Below, piece after piece: positions 1 to 9,065 of a stretch of 64,000 bases of DNA. The translations under genes were made by a program, and so were the position numbers. The DNA is taken from contig NZ_JACTVJ010000019.1 of assembly GCF_014493765.1 (NCBI RefSeq), positions 124,001 to 188,000 on the forward strand, given 5' to 3'. Every line of letters begins with the position of its first letter. Positions within the stretch are counted from its first letter, which is position 1. This DNA is from Streptomyces polyasparticus. Its GTDB lineage: Bacteria; Actinomycetota; Actinomycetes; Streptomycetales; Streptomycetaceae. The notes beneath the pieces were generated by a model. The model did no database searches, had not been told where the DNA came from, and saw nothing but the letters and a program-made list of their open reading frames with translations.

Positions 1-66
1 GGCCGCAGTGCGGTGGAGCATTGAAGCAGATAGTTCAACTGGCCTTGAAATGACCGGAGGCGCCCG

Positions 67-870
67 ATGAGCGGTGCCGTGCTCGTGATCGTGGCCGGAC
101 TGCTTGTGCTGTCCGTGGTCTCGGGCATGCTCGGGCTCGGGGCTCTGGCCGCCGGTGCGGTCATCGGCATTGCGCTCGGCGCCCTCGGGGGTGGTGGCAG
201 TGTGCTGGCCGTTCCCGCGCTGATCTATCTGCTCGGTTTCAGTCCGGTCGGGGCGACGGCCGCGAGTCTCGTCATCGTCACGCTCACCTCGGTCACCGGG
301 CTCGTCGCGCACGCCGGTGAAGGCAACGTTCGCTGGCGTACGGGACTGCTGTTCTCGGCGGCCGGGATCGGCCCCGCGATGCTGGGCGGCGCGCTTGCCG
401 TGCAGATCCCGGCGGCCGTGCTGACGGCGGCCTTCGGCGTGGTCGCGGGAGCAGCCGCCTTGCGTATGCTGCGGACCCGGCGGGCCGTGGAGGGCGCCGT
501 GACGGTGCGGCCGGGGCGGGTGGCGGCCGCCGGCGGCGGACTCGGCGCGGTCACTGGCGTCCTCGGCGTCGGCGGTGGCTTCCTGGCTGTGCCGGCACTG
601 GTGAGCGTGGTGGGCCTGCGGATGCAGAACGCGGTGGGTACCAGTTTGCTGGTCATCACCGTCAACTCGCTGGCCGCGCTGGCGACGCGCGCCGGCACGG
701 TCGAGGGGCTGGACTGGGCGGTCGTCGGACCGTTCGTCGCGGCTGCGGTGCTCGGCGCCTGGGACGGCAAGCGGCTGGCCGCGCGGGTCTCGGGCCCCAC
801 GCTGCAGCGGATCTTCGCACTGGTACTGCTGGCGGTGGCGGCCTTCATGCTCCTCGACGCGGCGCTGTGA
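67..870 (+). CDS. TauE/SafE-family sulfite/anion exporter
   Basis: Predicted 267-residue polytopic inner-membrane permease of the TauE/SafE family, whose members export sulfite or sulfoacetate-type anions. The sequence is almost entirely hydrophobic helices. It shows the two internally repeated halves of the family, each with a glycine-rich segment followed by AVPAL (about residues 40 and 168). The ATG at 67 has GGAGG at 56-60, six bases upstream. It ends 22 bp from the convergent CstR-like regulator gene. With thioredoxin and the SQR-like gene nearby, it most likely exports sulfite made during persulfide detoxification. The family is clear; the substrate is inferred from context. Confidence 0.88.
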   Translation: MSGAVLVIVAGLLVLSVVSGMLGLGALAAGAVIGIALGALGGGGSVLAVPALIYLLGFSPVGATAASLVIVTLTSVTGLVAHAGEGNVRWRTGLLFSAAGIGPAMLGGALAVQIPAAVLTAAFGVVAGAAALRMLRTRRAVEGAVTVRPGRVAAAGGGLGAVTGVLGVGGGFLAVPALVSVVGLRMQNAVGTSLLVITVNSLAALATRAGTVEGLDWAVVGPFVAAAVLGAWDGKRLAARVSGPTLQRIFALVLLAVAAFMLLDAAL

Positions 871-891
871 CGGCAGACGTGGCGGGAGTTC

Positions 892-1213
<322 letters not shown>

Positions 1214-1397
1214 TATACGTCCCGATTCGAGGCGGCGTCGATCAGAAGGAAGCGCACCTGCCGTGAGCACTCCGGTCGACCACGTCCGCCGGGTCCTGTC
1301 GGTGATGCGACGCTAGGCGCTGTGGCCCTTCTGAGCGGCCGCTGAACCAGCGTTGAGGGGCGCCCGCACGGGCTCCCCGCGCGGCCCGAAGGCCAGT

Positions 1398-1760
1398 TCA
1401 CTCTGTCGAGCCCGAGGCTCGTCGGCGCACGTCGTCCATGTCGACGGCTCGGACCCTGCTGATGAGCTCTTCCAGGGCCTTCGGCGGTATGGCGCCCGGG
1501 CGCGCGTACAGGACCGTCCGGTCGCGGACGGCCACGAGTGTGGGGATGGACGTGACGTGGAAGGCGCCCGCCAGTTCCGGCTGCGCCTCTGTGTCGACCT
1601 TGCCGAACACGATGTCCGGGTGGCGCTCGGCCGCCTTCTCGAATACGGGGCCGAACGTTCGGCACGGGCCGCACCATGCCGCCCAGAAGTCGATCAGCAC
1701 GATCTTCGAACTGGTCACAGTCTCCTCGAAGTTGTTCCTGGTCAATTCCACGGTGGGCAT
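1398..1760 (-). CDS. trx: Thioredoxin
   Basis: Cytosolic thioredoxin of about 120 residues: redox motif WCGPC with C30 and C33, preceded by DFWAAW, and the cis-proline segment TSIPTL near residue 73. It would reduce disulfides or protein persulfides. The start is the ATG at 1760, with GGAG about 11 bases upstream; an open extension to 1805 would run into the operator at 1781-1796 and is less likely. It is transcribed toward the regulator gene and appears to have its own CstR-type operator, placing it in a sulfur-stress regulon rather than the housekeeping trx system. Bases 1214-1397 downstream show no gene. Confidence 0.9.
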   Translation of the reverse strand: MPTVELTRNNFEETVTSSKIVLIDFWAAWCGPCRTFGPVFEKAAERHPDIVFGKVDTEAQPELAGAFHVTSIPTLVAVRDRTVLYARPGAIPPKALEELISRVRAVDMDDVRRRASGSTE

Positions 1761-1780
1761 GGCTTCCCGTCTCCTCTCGT

Positions 1781-1796
1781 ATACCCGGCGGGGTAT
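1781..1796. promoter_or_regulatory. CstR/CsoR-type operator 2
   Basis: 16-bp near-palindrome ATACCCGGCGGGGTAT, matching operator 1 in its ATACCC and GGGGTAT arms. It lies 20 bp upstream of the thioredoxin start at 1760. Confidence 0.7.
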
Positions 1797-2173
1797 CCTC
1801 TGCACGGTTCAACCAGTGCCGTTCCGGTTCTGTTCCAGGCAGTCGCGCGGCAGCTGAGGGCGCCACATGCGCTCGGAGACGTTCGGCTGCCGGGTGGGCC
1901 CCGCTCCGGGAGGCCGATGGACGGCGAACACCCTGCGAGCGCGGTCGAGTTGCCAGGCCGGCGCTTCCCGGCCCAGTCGGCCATGGCGGAGTGCAGGGTC
2001 GCCGCCCAGGCGGTCTGCCGTGAAGCGCACGGCGGTCGTGCGCGGCGGCGGATCGGCATGGCGGCGCCCCTGGCCGGTGTACCAGTGGAAGGCATACCCC
2101 GGCGGGTACCGGGGTGGGGACCTGTGGCCTGTGGCCCATGTCCAGCTCTCTTCACCCGCACAACAGTGGGGGC
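1797..2173. other. Intergenic region between thioredoxin and SQR-like gene
   Basis: About 375 bp between divergent genes. Apart from the operators at its two ends I see no recognisable gene. Open frames on both strands have no family resemblance and no good ribosome binding site, so they may be decayed sequence. Confidence 0.5.
2094..2109. promoter_or_regulatory. CstR/CsoR-type operator 3
   Basis: 16-bp imperfect palindrome ATACCCCGGCGGGTAC, similar to operators 1 and 2. It lies 64 bp upstream of the SQR-like reading frame at 2174. Confidence 0.6.
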
Positions 2174-3415
2174 ATGGGTAAACACATCGTGATTCTCGGC
2201 GTCGGAACCGCGGGCACCATGACGGCCAACCGCCTGCGCCGCACATACGGCGCGAGGGAAGTGCCGGATCACGGTCGTCGACCAGGACGGCGACCACCTC
2301 TACCAGCCGGGGCTGTTGTTCGTCCCCTTCGGGATGGCCCAGCCGCACCACCTCGTCCGGTCCCGACCATGGCAGATTCCTACCGGTATCGACTACAGGG
2401 AGGCGCGGATCGAGGGGGTCGACTTGGGTGCGTGGACCGTCCGTCTCGCCGGCGGCATCCGGCTCGGCTACGACGTCCTCGTGATCGCCACCGGCGCGGT
2501 GCTGCTGCCGGAGGAGACCGAAGGCCCGACGGGCCCCGGCTGGGGCGAGAACGTCTGCACGTTCTACGACCTACCCGGTGCCGTGGGTCTGCACCACGCC
2601 CTGGAGCGCTTCGCCGGTGGCCGGGTCGTGATCGACGTGGCGGACCTGCCGGTCAAGTGCCCGGTGGCTCCGCTGGAGTTCGCCTTCCTCGCCGATCGGT
2701 ACTTCCAGCGCTGCGGCATCCGCGACAGAGTTCAACTGGCCTACGCCACACCGCTGGACGGCGTCATCACCGACCCGGTCGCGGCGAAGGCACTGGGCAG
2801 CCTGCTGGCGCGCAAGGGTATCGAGTTGGTCACCGAGTTCACATTCGGCGAGGTCGACGGCATTGTTGGTCGGCTGGTGTCGTACGACGAACGTGAGGTG
2901 CCCTTCGACCTGGCGGTGGTCGTGCCGTTGCACGGCGGTGCCGAGTATGTGGGCCGTTCGGAGGGTCTCGGTGACGAACTGGGCTTCGTGCCCCGTCGAT
3001 CAGCACACTCTCCAGCATCCCGAACATCCGGAGGTGTTCGCGATCGGTGACGCGGCGGGCCTGCCTGCTTCCAAGGCAGGTTCGGTGGCCCACTTCGAGG
3101 GAGAGGTGCTGGTGCGCAACATCGGCCGCTTCCTGGGCGGGCAGGAGCCGGACGCCCCCTGCGACGGGCACGCCTACTGCTTCGTGGAGACCGGCTTCCA
3201 CAAGGGCTGCTCATCGACTTCAACTACGAGGCCGAGCCGCTGCCGGGCATTACCCGGCCGGAGTCGGCCTGCCGCTCCTGAAGGAGTCGCACGCCAACCA
3301 CCTCGGCAAGCTCGCTTGCGAGTGGCTGTCATGGCTCAGCTTGCTGCCGGGACGGGACATGCCGGGCATCGGTTCGGCGATGCCCGAGCGCGGCAAACTT
3401 CACGTCCATGTCTGA
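2174..3415 (+). pseudogene. Sulfide:quinone oxidoreductase-like FAD protein, multiply frameshifted
   Basis: A full-length SQR-like flavoprotein can be followed only by changing frame four times. The first frame starts at ATG 2174 with the dinucleotide-binding fold (HIVILGVGTAG). The frame shifts near 2262 to continue from ITVVDQDGDHLYQPG through PVKCPVAPLEFAFL to VPLHGGAEYVG. It shifts again near 2992 (VDQHTLQ, then FAIGDAAGLPASKAGSVAHF), near 3208 (LLIDFNYEAEPLPG) and near 3240 (LLKESHANHLGKLA to the stop at 3415). The shifts sit in G/C runs. Four indels in one gene, while nearly all neighbours stay open, suggest true decay, though clustered sequencing error is possible. An intact product would oxidise sulfide to persulfide at the membrane. 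Confidence 0.8.
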
Positions 3416-3606
3416 GCGAAGGAGAGCAGTTATGCCTACAGCCACCTACGACTAGAGGGCCATCCCCTAGGGAGCGGCGTGTGTCGGCTGTGGGCGCCCT
3501 CATGGTCACGCGGGCCAGTCGTCGGGCAACCCGGCGCCCCGGCACAGAACTCGTCGGCCACCGCGCGTACCGGCAAACGCCGGAGCGTCGCGTCCGACCG
3601 CAGAAG
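3416..3606 (+). other. Gene-poor stretch with an aborted 7-codon reading frame
   Basis: Just after the SQR-like remnant, GGAGAG precedes ATG at 3432, which opens MPTATYD and stops at 3453. This may be the start of a further decayed sulfur gene. The rest shows no recognisable gene. Confidence 0.3.
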
Positions 3607-3900
3607 TCAGGAGGCAGGGCCGCTGTTCCGCGGCGACCCGAAGGCTGCAGCGTCACGCTCGGCCAGGTCGACGTGCAGAAGGAGCAGACGCGCCAGGTGA
3701 CGCGCCTCGTCGGCGGTGAGTGCCGCCCACACGCCCGGCTCACCGCCCTGGTCCCGGCCCACGTCCAAGGCGATCCGGGTGATGGGAAGGTCCGCCGGAG
3801 CAAGCCGTAGACACCGCACAGCGATCCTGCGCCCGCAGGTCGTCACCACACATGTGTCGTCGGTCGCCCTGGCTGGTCCGTCAGGCCCTGCTGTCGTCAT
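3607..3900 (-). CDS. Small conserved hypothetical protein
   Basis: About 97 residues. The central part (ITRIALDVGRDQGGEPGVW, then LTADEARHLARLLL) resembles a family of small Streptomyces proteins of unknown function that end in an ALTxDEARHLAxLL helix. The ATG at 3900 is chosen because AAGGAG lies about 10 bases upstream; a GTG at 3907-3909 is too close to that site. There is no signal peptide or membrane segment. I assign no function. The reading frame is supported by codon bias and the family-like motif only. Confidence 0.55.
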   Translation of the reverse strand: MTTAGPDGPARATDDTCVVTTCGRRIAVRCLRLAPADLPITRIALDVGRDQGGEPGVWAALTADEARHLARLLLLHVDLAERDAAAFGSPRNSGPAS

Positions 3901-3909
3901 CGGTCTCAC

Positions 3910-4235
3910 GCTCCTTCACCGGGTCCGGTCACTGTCTGCGGCTCGTACACCTGGAGGGGTACAAAGGACAGCGCGGTGCGCGGTTGAATTGTTCCGCCCT
4001 GGCCCGGCCCGCATGCTTTCGCGCGGTGCGATGCCGAATGGCGTTGGCCGTCGCAGCAGCTCACGAACACCGGCTGGTCGGTGGGCCGTTCGCCGCATCC
4101 GCGCCGGTGTGGTGCGCAGTGGTTTCGTTCGCACTCGCGGGGGAGGCGTCCTGCTCCGTCGGTTTACGCATTCGCCGTCCCAGGCGTCGACGATGAGCGT
4201 GGCCGCGGCCCTGGCCGCCGCGAACGCATGCCCCT
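3910..4235. other. Intergenic region without a recognised gene
   Basis: About 325 bp between the small hypothetical gene and the end of the sensor kinase gene. Several frames are open in this GC-rich stretch, but none has a convincing start or family resemblance. A weak TACACC/GGGGTA inverted element sits at 3946-3961. Confidence 0.4.
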
Positions 4236-5699
4236 CTACGGATACTTGCCTGGACGTCGCGGCACGACGCCTGGGCCTGGTAGGTGGCGTGATCCATGAG
4301 GTGCGACCCTTGGCAGCCGAAGGGTCAAGCGCGTCCCGCCGTCTGGCCCTGAGTCCGCAGTGACCGTGCCGCCGTGGGCGGTGACCAGCTCCTTGACCAC
4401 GGCCAGACCGATGCCGCTACCGCCTCCGGCCCGAGCGCGGGTACCGCGCCACAGACGGTCGAAGACATGGGGCAGCTCTTCGGCGGGGATCCCCGGACCG
4501 CTGTCCGCCACCTCCACGAGGGCCTCGAAGGGCGTGGCGGAGGTGGTGACTGTGACGGTGTCGCCGGGACGGCAGTGGCGGGCGGCGTTGCTCAGCAGGT
4601 TGCCGAGGGCCTGGTGCAGCCGGTCGCCGTCCGCGCGGACCAGCAGAGCGGTGGGGCCGGGGGCGGAGTGCACGGTCAGTCCGGCGCTGCGCAGCTCGGC
4701 CTCGCGCTCGGCCACAGCGGCGCCGGCCAGGGCGGCCAGATCCACCTCGGCCAGATGCAGGGACAGCCGGGCCGATTCGGCCTCCGCCAGTTCCCCGAGG
4801 TCACCGACGATTCGGCTCAGCCTCAGTGCCTGGTCGTGCAGGGAGACCAGGCGCACGACCGACGCGTCGACGTAGCCGTCACGCAGCTCCTCGAGACCTG
4901 CTTGCAACGAGGCCAGCGGCGTACGGAGTTCGTGGGCGACGTCCGCGGCGAGCCGGTGGCGTGTCTGCTCGGTGTGCGCGACGTTGTCGGCCATGGCGTC
5001 GAAGGCGCGGGCGAGGTCGCCGAGTTCGCCCGGTGCGTCGATCTGGGTTCGCGCGGTACGGTCCCCCGCGGCCAGCGCGCGGGCGGTGGCGGCGACTCGG
5101 ACCACCGGAAAGGTCAGCCGCCGGGTGACGAACCAGCTCACGACCAGAGCCAGCGCCACGGCTCCGGCGGCGGCCGCGGTCACCCAGCCCCAGGCGACGG
5201 ACCGGCCCGTCGACCCGGAGCCGGCAGGGAAGACGACGCGTACGGAGCCAACGGTGCTGCCGTCGACCACTACGGGCGTGCTCGTGCTGGGACCCGAGCC
5301 GGCGCCCCGCCCATGCCCGGGTCCCGAGCTGGACATGCCGGGCTCCCTCTCGACCCCGGAACCTCCGAAGATCATCTTGCCGTCCGTGTCGCGCACCGTG
5401 AGCACCGCGTCGGCGGCTTCTGCGACGGAGCGCGCGGTGGACAGGTCGGCCGATGCCCAGTCGCCCGCAGTCCGGAAGGCATCAGCGGCCGCCGTGGCCA
5501 CCTGGGCGGCGACGCTTTGCCGTGCCTCCTGGCGGGCGCTGCTGATCCCGCGGTCGGTCCCGACGAGCGCAGCGATGGTCAGCAGGGCCACCGATGCCAG
5601 CGCCACCACGGCGAACGCGGCGAACAGCCGACGGCCGAGCGGGCCGAGTCCGCCGGGCGGCCGAGCACCGGAGCGCGGCGTACGTGGGTCACGCGTCAT
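4236..5699 (-). CDS. Two-component sensor histidine kinase
   Basis: 487-residue membrane kinase. One transmembrane helix lies at about residues 24-47, followed by an extracytoplasmic sensor region of about 125 residues with a Gly/Ser-rich stretch. A second helix lies at about 172-193, then HAMP, the H-box HELRTPL with phospho-accepting H256, an N-box (NLLSNAARH), DSGPGIP and GSGIGLAVVKEL for ATP binding. Its ATG overlaps the end of the response-regulator gene by 11 bp, so the two are translationally coupled. The closest architecture is the BaeS/CutS-like class. The signal is unknown. The divergent secreted DUF2202 gene is a plausible target. Confidence 0.92.
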   Translation of the reverse strand: MTRDPRTPRSGARPPGGLGPLGRRLFAAFAVVALASVALLTIAALVGTDRGISSARQEARQSVAAQVATAAADAFRTAGDWASADLSTARSVAEAADAVLTVRDTDGKMIFGGSGVEREPGMSSSGPGHGRGAGSGPSTSTPVVVDGSTVGSVRVVFPAGSGSTGRSVAWGWVTAAAAGAVALALVVSWFVTRRLTFPVVRVAATARALAAGDRTARTQIDAPGELGDLARAFDAMADNVAHTEQTRHRLAADVAHELRTPLASLQAGLEELRDGYVDASVVRLVSLHDQALRLSRIVGDLGELAEAESARLSLHLAEVDLAALAGAAVAEREAELRSAGLTVHSAPGPTALLVRADGDRLHQALGNLLSNAARHCRPGDTVTVTTSATPFEALVEVADSGPGIPAEELPHVFDRLWRGTRARAGGGSGIGLAVVKELVTAHGGTVTADSGPDGGTRLTLRLPRVAPHGSRHLPGPGVVPRRPGKYP

Positions 5700-6384
5700 G
5701 GGCCCATCCCAGCCGGTAGCCCACGCCCAGCACGGTTTCCACCAGCTCGGGACCGGCGGCCCCGAGCTTGTGCCGCAGGTTCTTCACATGCGAGTCGATC
5801 GTCCGCTCGTACCCGGCGAACTCGTAGCCGCGCACCCGGTTGACCAGCTCATAGCGCGAAAACACTCGCCCGGGCGCGGAGGCCAGGGTGGTCAGCAAAC
5901 CCCATTCGGTGGGTGTCAGTTCCAGAGAGGAGCCGTCAAGAAGCGCCTCATGCCGGCCCTCATCGATCCGCAGCCGTCCTCCGCCGTACGACGCGATGGC
6001 TGCCGCTTCCGCCGCCGCCCGCCCGACCCGTTGCAGCACCGCGCCTACCCGAAGGACCACTTCGGTGGGGCTGAACGGCTTGGTCACGTAGTCGTCGGCG
6101 CCCAACCGCAGTCCGTGGATACGGTCCTCGACGGTGCTGCGCGCCGTCAGCACCACCAAGGGCGTTCGCCCGTGCTCACGGGCCGCACGCAGCACCTCGT
6201 CACCGTCTACGTCCGGCAGCCCGAGATCCAGCAGCGTCAGGTCGATCCGATGCTCACTCAGCAGCCGTAACGCCTCGGCGCCGGAGCCTGTCGTCAACAC
6301 CCCGTATCCGGCGCGCTCCAGATAGCGGCGGAGCAACTCGCGGATCTCCCTCTCGTCCTCGACGACGAGCACCGTGGCGGCCAT
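5689..6384 (-). CDS. OmpR-family response regulator
   Basis: 231-residue DNA-binding response regulator. The N-terminal receiver domain has VVEDE, phospho-acceptor D53 in LLDLGLPD, a T in VVLTAR and K in DDYVTKPF. The C-terminal winged helix (about 135-228) shows LTPTEWGLL and YERTIDSHVKNLRHKLG. The start is ATG 6384; the frame is open far upstream but has no family similarity beyond this point. It is the first gene of the pair with the kinase and is divergent from the DUF2202 gene, with about 175 bp between them that probably carries both promoters. Confidence 0.93.
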   Translation of the reverse strand: MAATVLVVEDEREIRELLRRYLERAGYGVLTTGSGAEALRLLSEHRIDLTLLDLGLPDVDGDEVLRAAREHGRTPLVVLTARSTVEDRIHGLRLGADDYVTKPFSPTEVVLRVGAVLQRVGRAAAEAAAIASYGGGRLRIDEGRHEALLDGSSLELTPTEWGLLTTLASAPGRVFSRYELVNRVRGYEFAGYERTIDSHVKNLRHKLGAAGPELVETVLGVGYRLGWAHDA

Positions 6385-6558
6385 GTTCCACACATACGCG
6401 CCACGCGCACGCCTCAGGGAGGGGCCGACCAGCCCCAACCCGCTCCGACGATGTCTCCATCCGGTCTCCACAGGCACCACACGGCAACTGCAGCGCCCGC
6501 GGCGAGGGTGACGGTGTGGAGAAGGCAAGACCCCTCCCAAGAGCCGAGGAGGTTCGCC

Positions 6559-7239
6559 ATGAAGCGCAGTATCAAGGTCGCGACAGCGGTCGCCGCGAGC
6601 GCTCTCGCCATCGGCGGCGTGCTTGCGGCGGGACCGGTGATCGCGGACCCCGACAGCGGTGGCCCGGTTGCCGCACAGACCACGTCCCAGAACATGGTGA
6701 CGGACGCCCAGCACCAGGCCCGCCACCACGGCGACCCCACGACCGGCATCCGCCGGCACGACGGAATCTGCGACGGAGCCGCCCTGGCCGCGCAAGGCAC
6801 CCTGACGGCTGCTCAGAAGGCCACACTGGCGGGCATGGCCGAGGAGGAGAAGCTCGCGCACGACCTCTACGCGGCCTTCGCCGAACGCTACGACGCGCGC
6901 GTCTTCGAGCGGATCGCGGTTGCCGAGACCCATCACCTGGCTGCAGTACGCACCCTGCTGGACCGGTACGGCGTCGTCGACCCGACCGTCGGCAAGCCGG
7001 CCGGTGAATTCACAGATCCCGCCGTGCAGTCCACCTACGACCGCCTTCTGAGGCAGGGTGAGGGCAGCCTGATCGGGGCACTGCAGGCGGGCCGTACAGT
7101 TGAGGCCGACGACATGGACGCACTGAACAAGGCGCGGACCGGGCTCGCCGCCCCGGACACGCGCCAGGTGTACACCACCTTGCTGGCCGGCTCCGAGCGG
7201 CATCTGACGGCATTCGAGCGATGGATGGTCAACGAGTAG
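6559..7239 (+). CDS. Secreted DUF2202 (ferritin-like) protein
   Basis: 226 residues. A Sec signal peptide covers about residues 1-30 (MKRSIKVATAV, hydrophobic core, cleavage near VIADP). The mature part carries the DUF2202 domain with EEEKLAHDLY, ETHHLAAVRTLLDRYG and the C-terminal SERHLTAFERWM. The Glu/His pattern is that of a ferritin-like four-helix bundle, so metal binding is possible. The start ATG 6559 has GAGGAGG at 6546-6552. It is divergent from the two-component genes and followed by a strong hairpin terminator. The biochemical role of DUF2202 is not established. Confidence 0.88.
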   Translation: MKRSIKVATAVAASALAIGGVLAAGPVIADPDSGGPVAAQTTSQNMVTDAQHQARHHGDPTTGIRRHDGICDGAALAAQGTLTAAQKATLAGMAEEEKLAHDLYAAFAERYDARVFERIAVAETHHLAAVRTLLDRYGVVDPTVGKPAGEFTDPAVQSTYDRLLRQGEGSLIGALQAGRTVEADDMDALNKARTGLAAPDTRQVYTTLLAGSERHLTAFERWMVNE

Positions 7240-7252
7240 GACAAGCAAGGGA

Positions 7253-7285
7253 GACGGTCCTGGCCTGTACGTCGCCAGGACCGTC
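7253..7285 (+). terminator. Terminator after DUF2202 gene
   Basis: Perfect 12-bp stem GACGGTCCTGGC / GCCAGGACCGTC with a 9-base loop, 14 bp after the DUF2202 stop. No U-tract follows, which is common in Streptomyces. Confidence 0.75.
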
Positions 7286-7487
7286 AGGTCCTGTGGGGCC
7301 CGCACCCGTTCGGCGTGTGGCAGGTCGTCCGAGGGAGAGCACCCGCGGTACGCACGGCGCGGCACCGACGAGGCCATCGGCACAGGCCCAGCCAAGAGTA
7401 CGTGGGAACGGGCACTCCTCACGGATAGTGATTGCAGGGACGGGTTGCCCCGAGGGGGACAGCTCTCCAGGTAGCCGACTTGAGGTT

Positions 7488-9011
7488 CTAGAAGAACCCA
7501 AGCTTCTCCGCGCTGTACGAAACCAAAAGGTTCTTCGTCTGCTGGTAATGATCCAGCATCATCTTGTGGTTCTCCCGCCCGATCCCCGACTGCTTGTAGC
7601 CGCCGAAGGCCGCATGGGCCGGATATGCGTGGAAGTTGTTCACCCACACGCGGCCGGCCTGGATCGAACGGCCCGCCCGGTAGGCCGTGTTGATGTCGCG
7701 GGTCCATACGCCCGCGCCGAGGCCGTAGAGCGTGTCGTTGGCGATCTTGATGGCGTCGTCGTAGTCGTTGAAGGACGTGACCGAGACGACCGGGCCGAAG
7801 ATCTCCTCCTGGAAGATCCGCATGCGGTTGTCGCCCTCGAAGACCGTGGGCTGGACGTAGTAGCCGCCCGCCAGTTCACCGTCGTACTCGATGCGCTGGC
7901 CGCCCGTGAGGACCTTCGCGCCCTCGCGCTGGCCGATGTCGAGGTACGAGAGGATCTTCTCCAGCTGGTCGTTGGAGGCCTGTGCGCCGATCATCGTGTC
8001 CGTGTCGAGCGGGTGGCCCGTCTTGATCTGCTCGGTGCGGGCGATCGCCGCTTCGAGGAACTCGCTGTAGTGGCCGCGCTGGATCAGGGCCCGCGAGGGG
8101 CAGGTGCAGACCTCGCCCTGGTTGAGCGCGAACATCGTGAAGCCTTCGAGCGCCTTGTCGCGGAAGGCGTCGTCGCGTGACCAGACGTCGTCGAAGAAGA
8201 TGTTGGGCGACTTGCCGCCGAGTTCCAGGGTCACCGGCTTGATGTTCTCGGAGGCGTACTGCATGATCAGCCGCCCTGTCGTGGTCTCGCCGGTGAAGGC
8301 GACCTTTGCGACGCGCGGGCTGGACGCAAGGGGCTTTCCGGCCTCGGCGCCGAAGCCGTTGACGATGTTCACGACGCCCGGCGGCAGCAGGTCGGAGATC
8401 AGCGAGAGCCAGTAGTGCACGGAGGCCGGGGTCTGCTCGGCCGGCTTGAGGACGACCGCGTTGCCCGCGGCGAGTGCGGGGGCGAGCTTCCAGACCGCCA
8501 TCAGGATCGGGAAGTTCCAGGGGATGATCTGCGCGACTACGCCGAGCGGCTCGTGGAAGTGGTACGCGATGGTGTCGTCGTCGATCTCGCTGAGCGAGCC
8601 TTCCTGCGCGCGGATCGCGCCGGCGAAGTAGCGCAGGTGGTCGATGGCGAGCGGGATGTCGGCGGCGAGGGTTTCGCGTACCGCTTTGCCGTTCTCCCAC
8701 GATTCGGCGACGGCGAGCTTCTCGAGGTTCGCCTCCGTACGGTCGGCGATCTTGTTGAGGATGTTGGCGCGTTCGGTGGTGGAGGTGCGCCCCCACGCGG
8801 CAGCGGCGGCGTGTGCGGCGTCGAGGGCCCGCTCGATGTCCTCCGCGGTGCCGCGCGCGATCTCGGTGAAGGTCTGTCCGTTGACCGGGCTGGGGTTCTC
8901 GAAGTACTGGCCGCGGGCGGGCTTCACGTACTCCCCGCCGATGAAGTGGTCATAGCGAGACTGGTAGTCGACGATCGCACCTTCGGTGCCGGGTGCGGCG
9001 TAACGGGTCAT
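7488..9011 (-). CDS. NAD-dependent aldehyde dehydrogenase (ExaC/AldA-type)
   Basis: 507-residue soluble aldehyde dehydrogenase. Landmarks are the substrate/NAD segment [20 protein letters not shown], the Rossmann element [11 protein letters not shown], catalytic glutamate in LELGGKSPN, catalytic cysteine in [18 protein letters not shown] and a C-terminal [12 protein letters not shown]. This matches the acetaldehyde/short-chain aldehyde dehydrogenases of the ExaC group. GGGAGG lies upstream of ATG 9011. It is preceded on the same strand by a GAF-type regulator gene 54 bp away, the usual partner of such enzymes, so it is probably induced by an alcohol or aldehyde. Bases 7286-7487 downstream hold nothing I recognise. 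Confidence 0.95.
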   Translation of the reverse strand: MTRYAAPGTEGAIVDYQSRYDHFIGGEYVKPARGQYFENPSPVNGQTFTEIARGTAEDIERALDAAHAAAAAWGRTSTTERANILNKIADRTEANLEKLAVAESWENGKAVRETLAADIPLAIDHLRYFAGAIRAQEGSLSEIDDDTIAYHFHEPLGVVAQIIPWNFPILMAVWKLAPALAAGNAVVLKPAEQTPASVHYWLSLISDLLPPGVVNIVNGFGAEAGKPLASSPRVAKVAFTGETTTGRLIMQYASENIKPVTLELGGKSPNIFFDDVWSRDDAFRDKALEGFTMFALNQGEVCTCPSRALIQRGHYSEFLEAAIARTEQIKTGHPLDTDTMIGAQASNDQLEKILSYLDIGQREGAKVLTGGQRIEYDGELAGGYYVQPTVFEGDNRMRIFQEEIFGPVVSVTSFNDYDDAIKIANDTLYGLGAGVWTRDINTAYRAGRSIQAGRVWVNNFHAYPAHAAFGGYKQSGIGRENHKMMLDHYQQTKNLLVSYSAEKLGFF

Positions 9012-9065
9012 CTCGGTGGCCTCCCGGTTCCTGCCGCCCGCCGTTGGGCGGCACTGCCGGGGACG

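Noticed and set aside
3-53. Open frame ending at 53 that could be the tail of an upstream gene
   Set aside because: Its codons (ATA, GTT, CAA, AAA, TTG) are unlike the local bias, and no family residue pattern is visible.
1742-2351. Open frames on both strands between thioredoxin and SQR
   Set aside because: No recognisable domains or ribosome binding sites; they overlap the operators.
3946-3961. TACACC / GGGGTA element as a fourth CstR operator
   Set aside because: Spacing is 16 instead of 14 within the core and one arm is poorly matched.
4061-4297. 78-codon minus-strand frame
   Set aside because: Runs into the sensor kinase gene, no ribosome binding site, composition looks like shadow coding.
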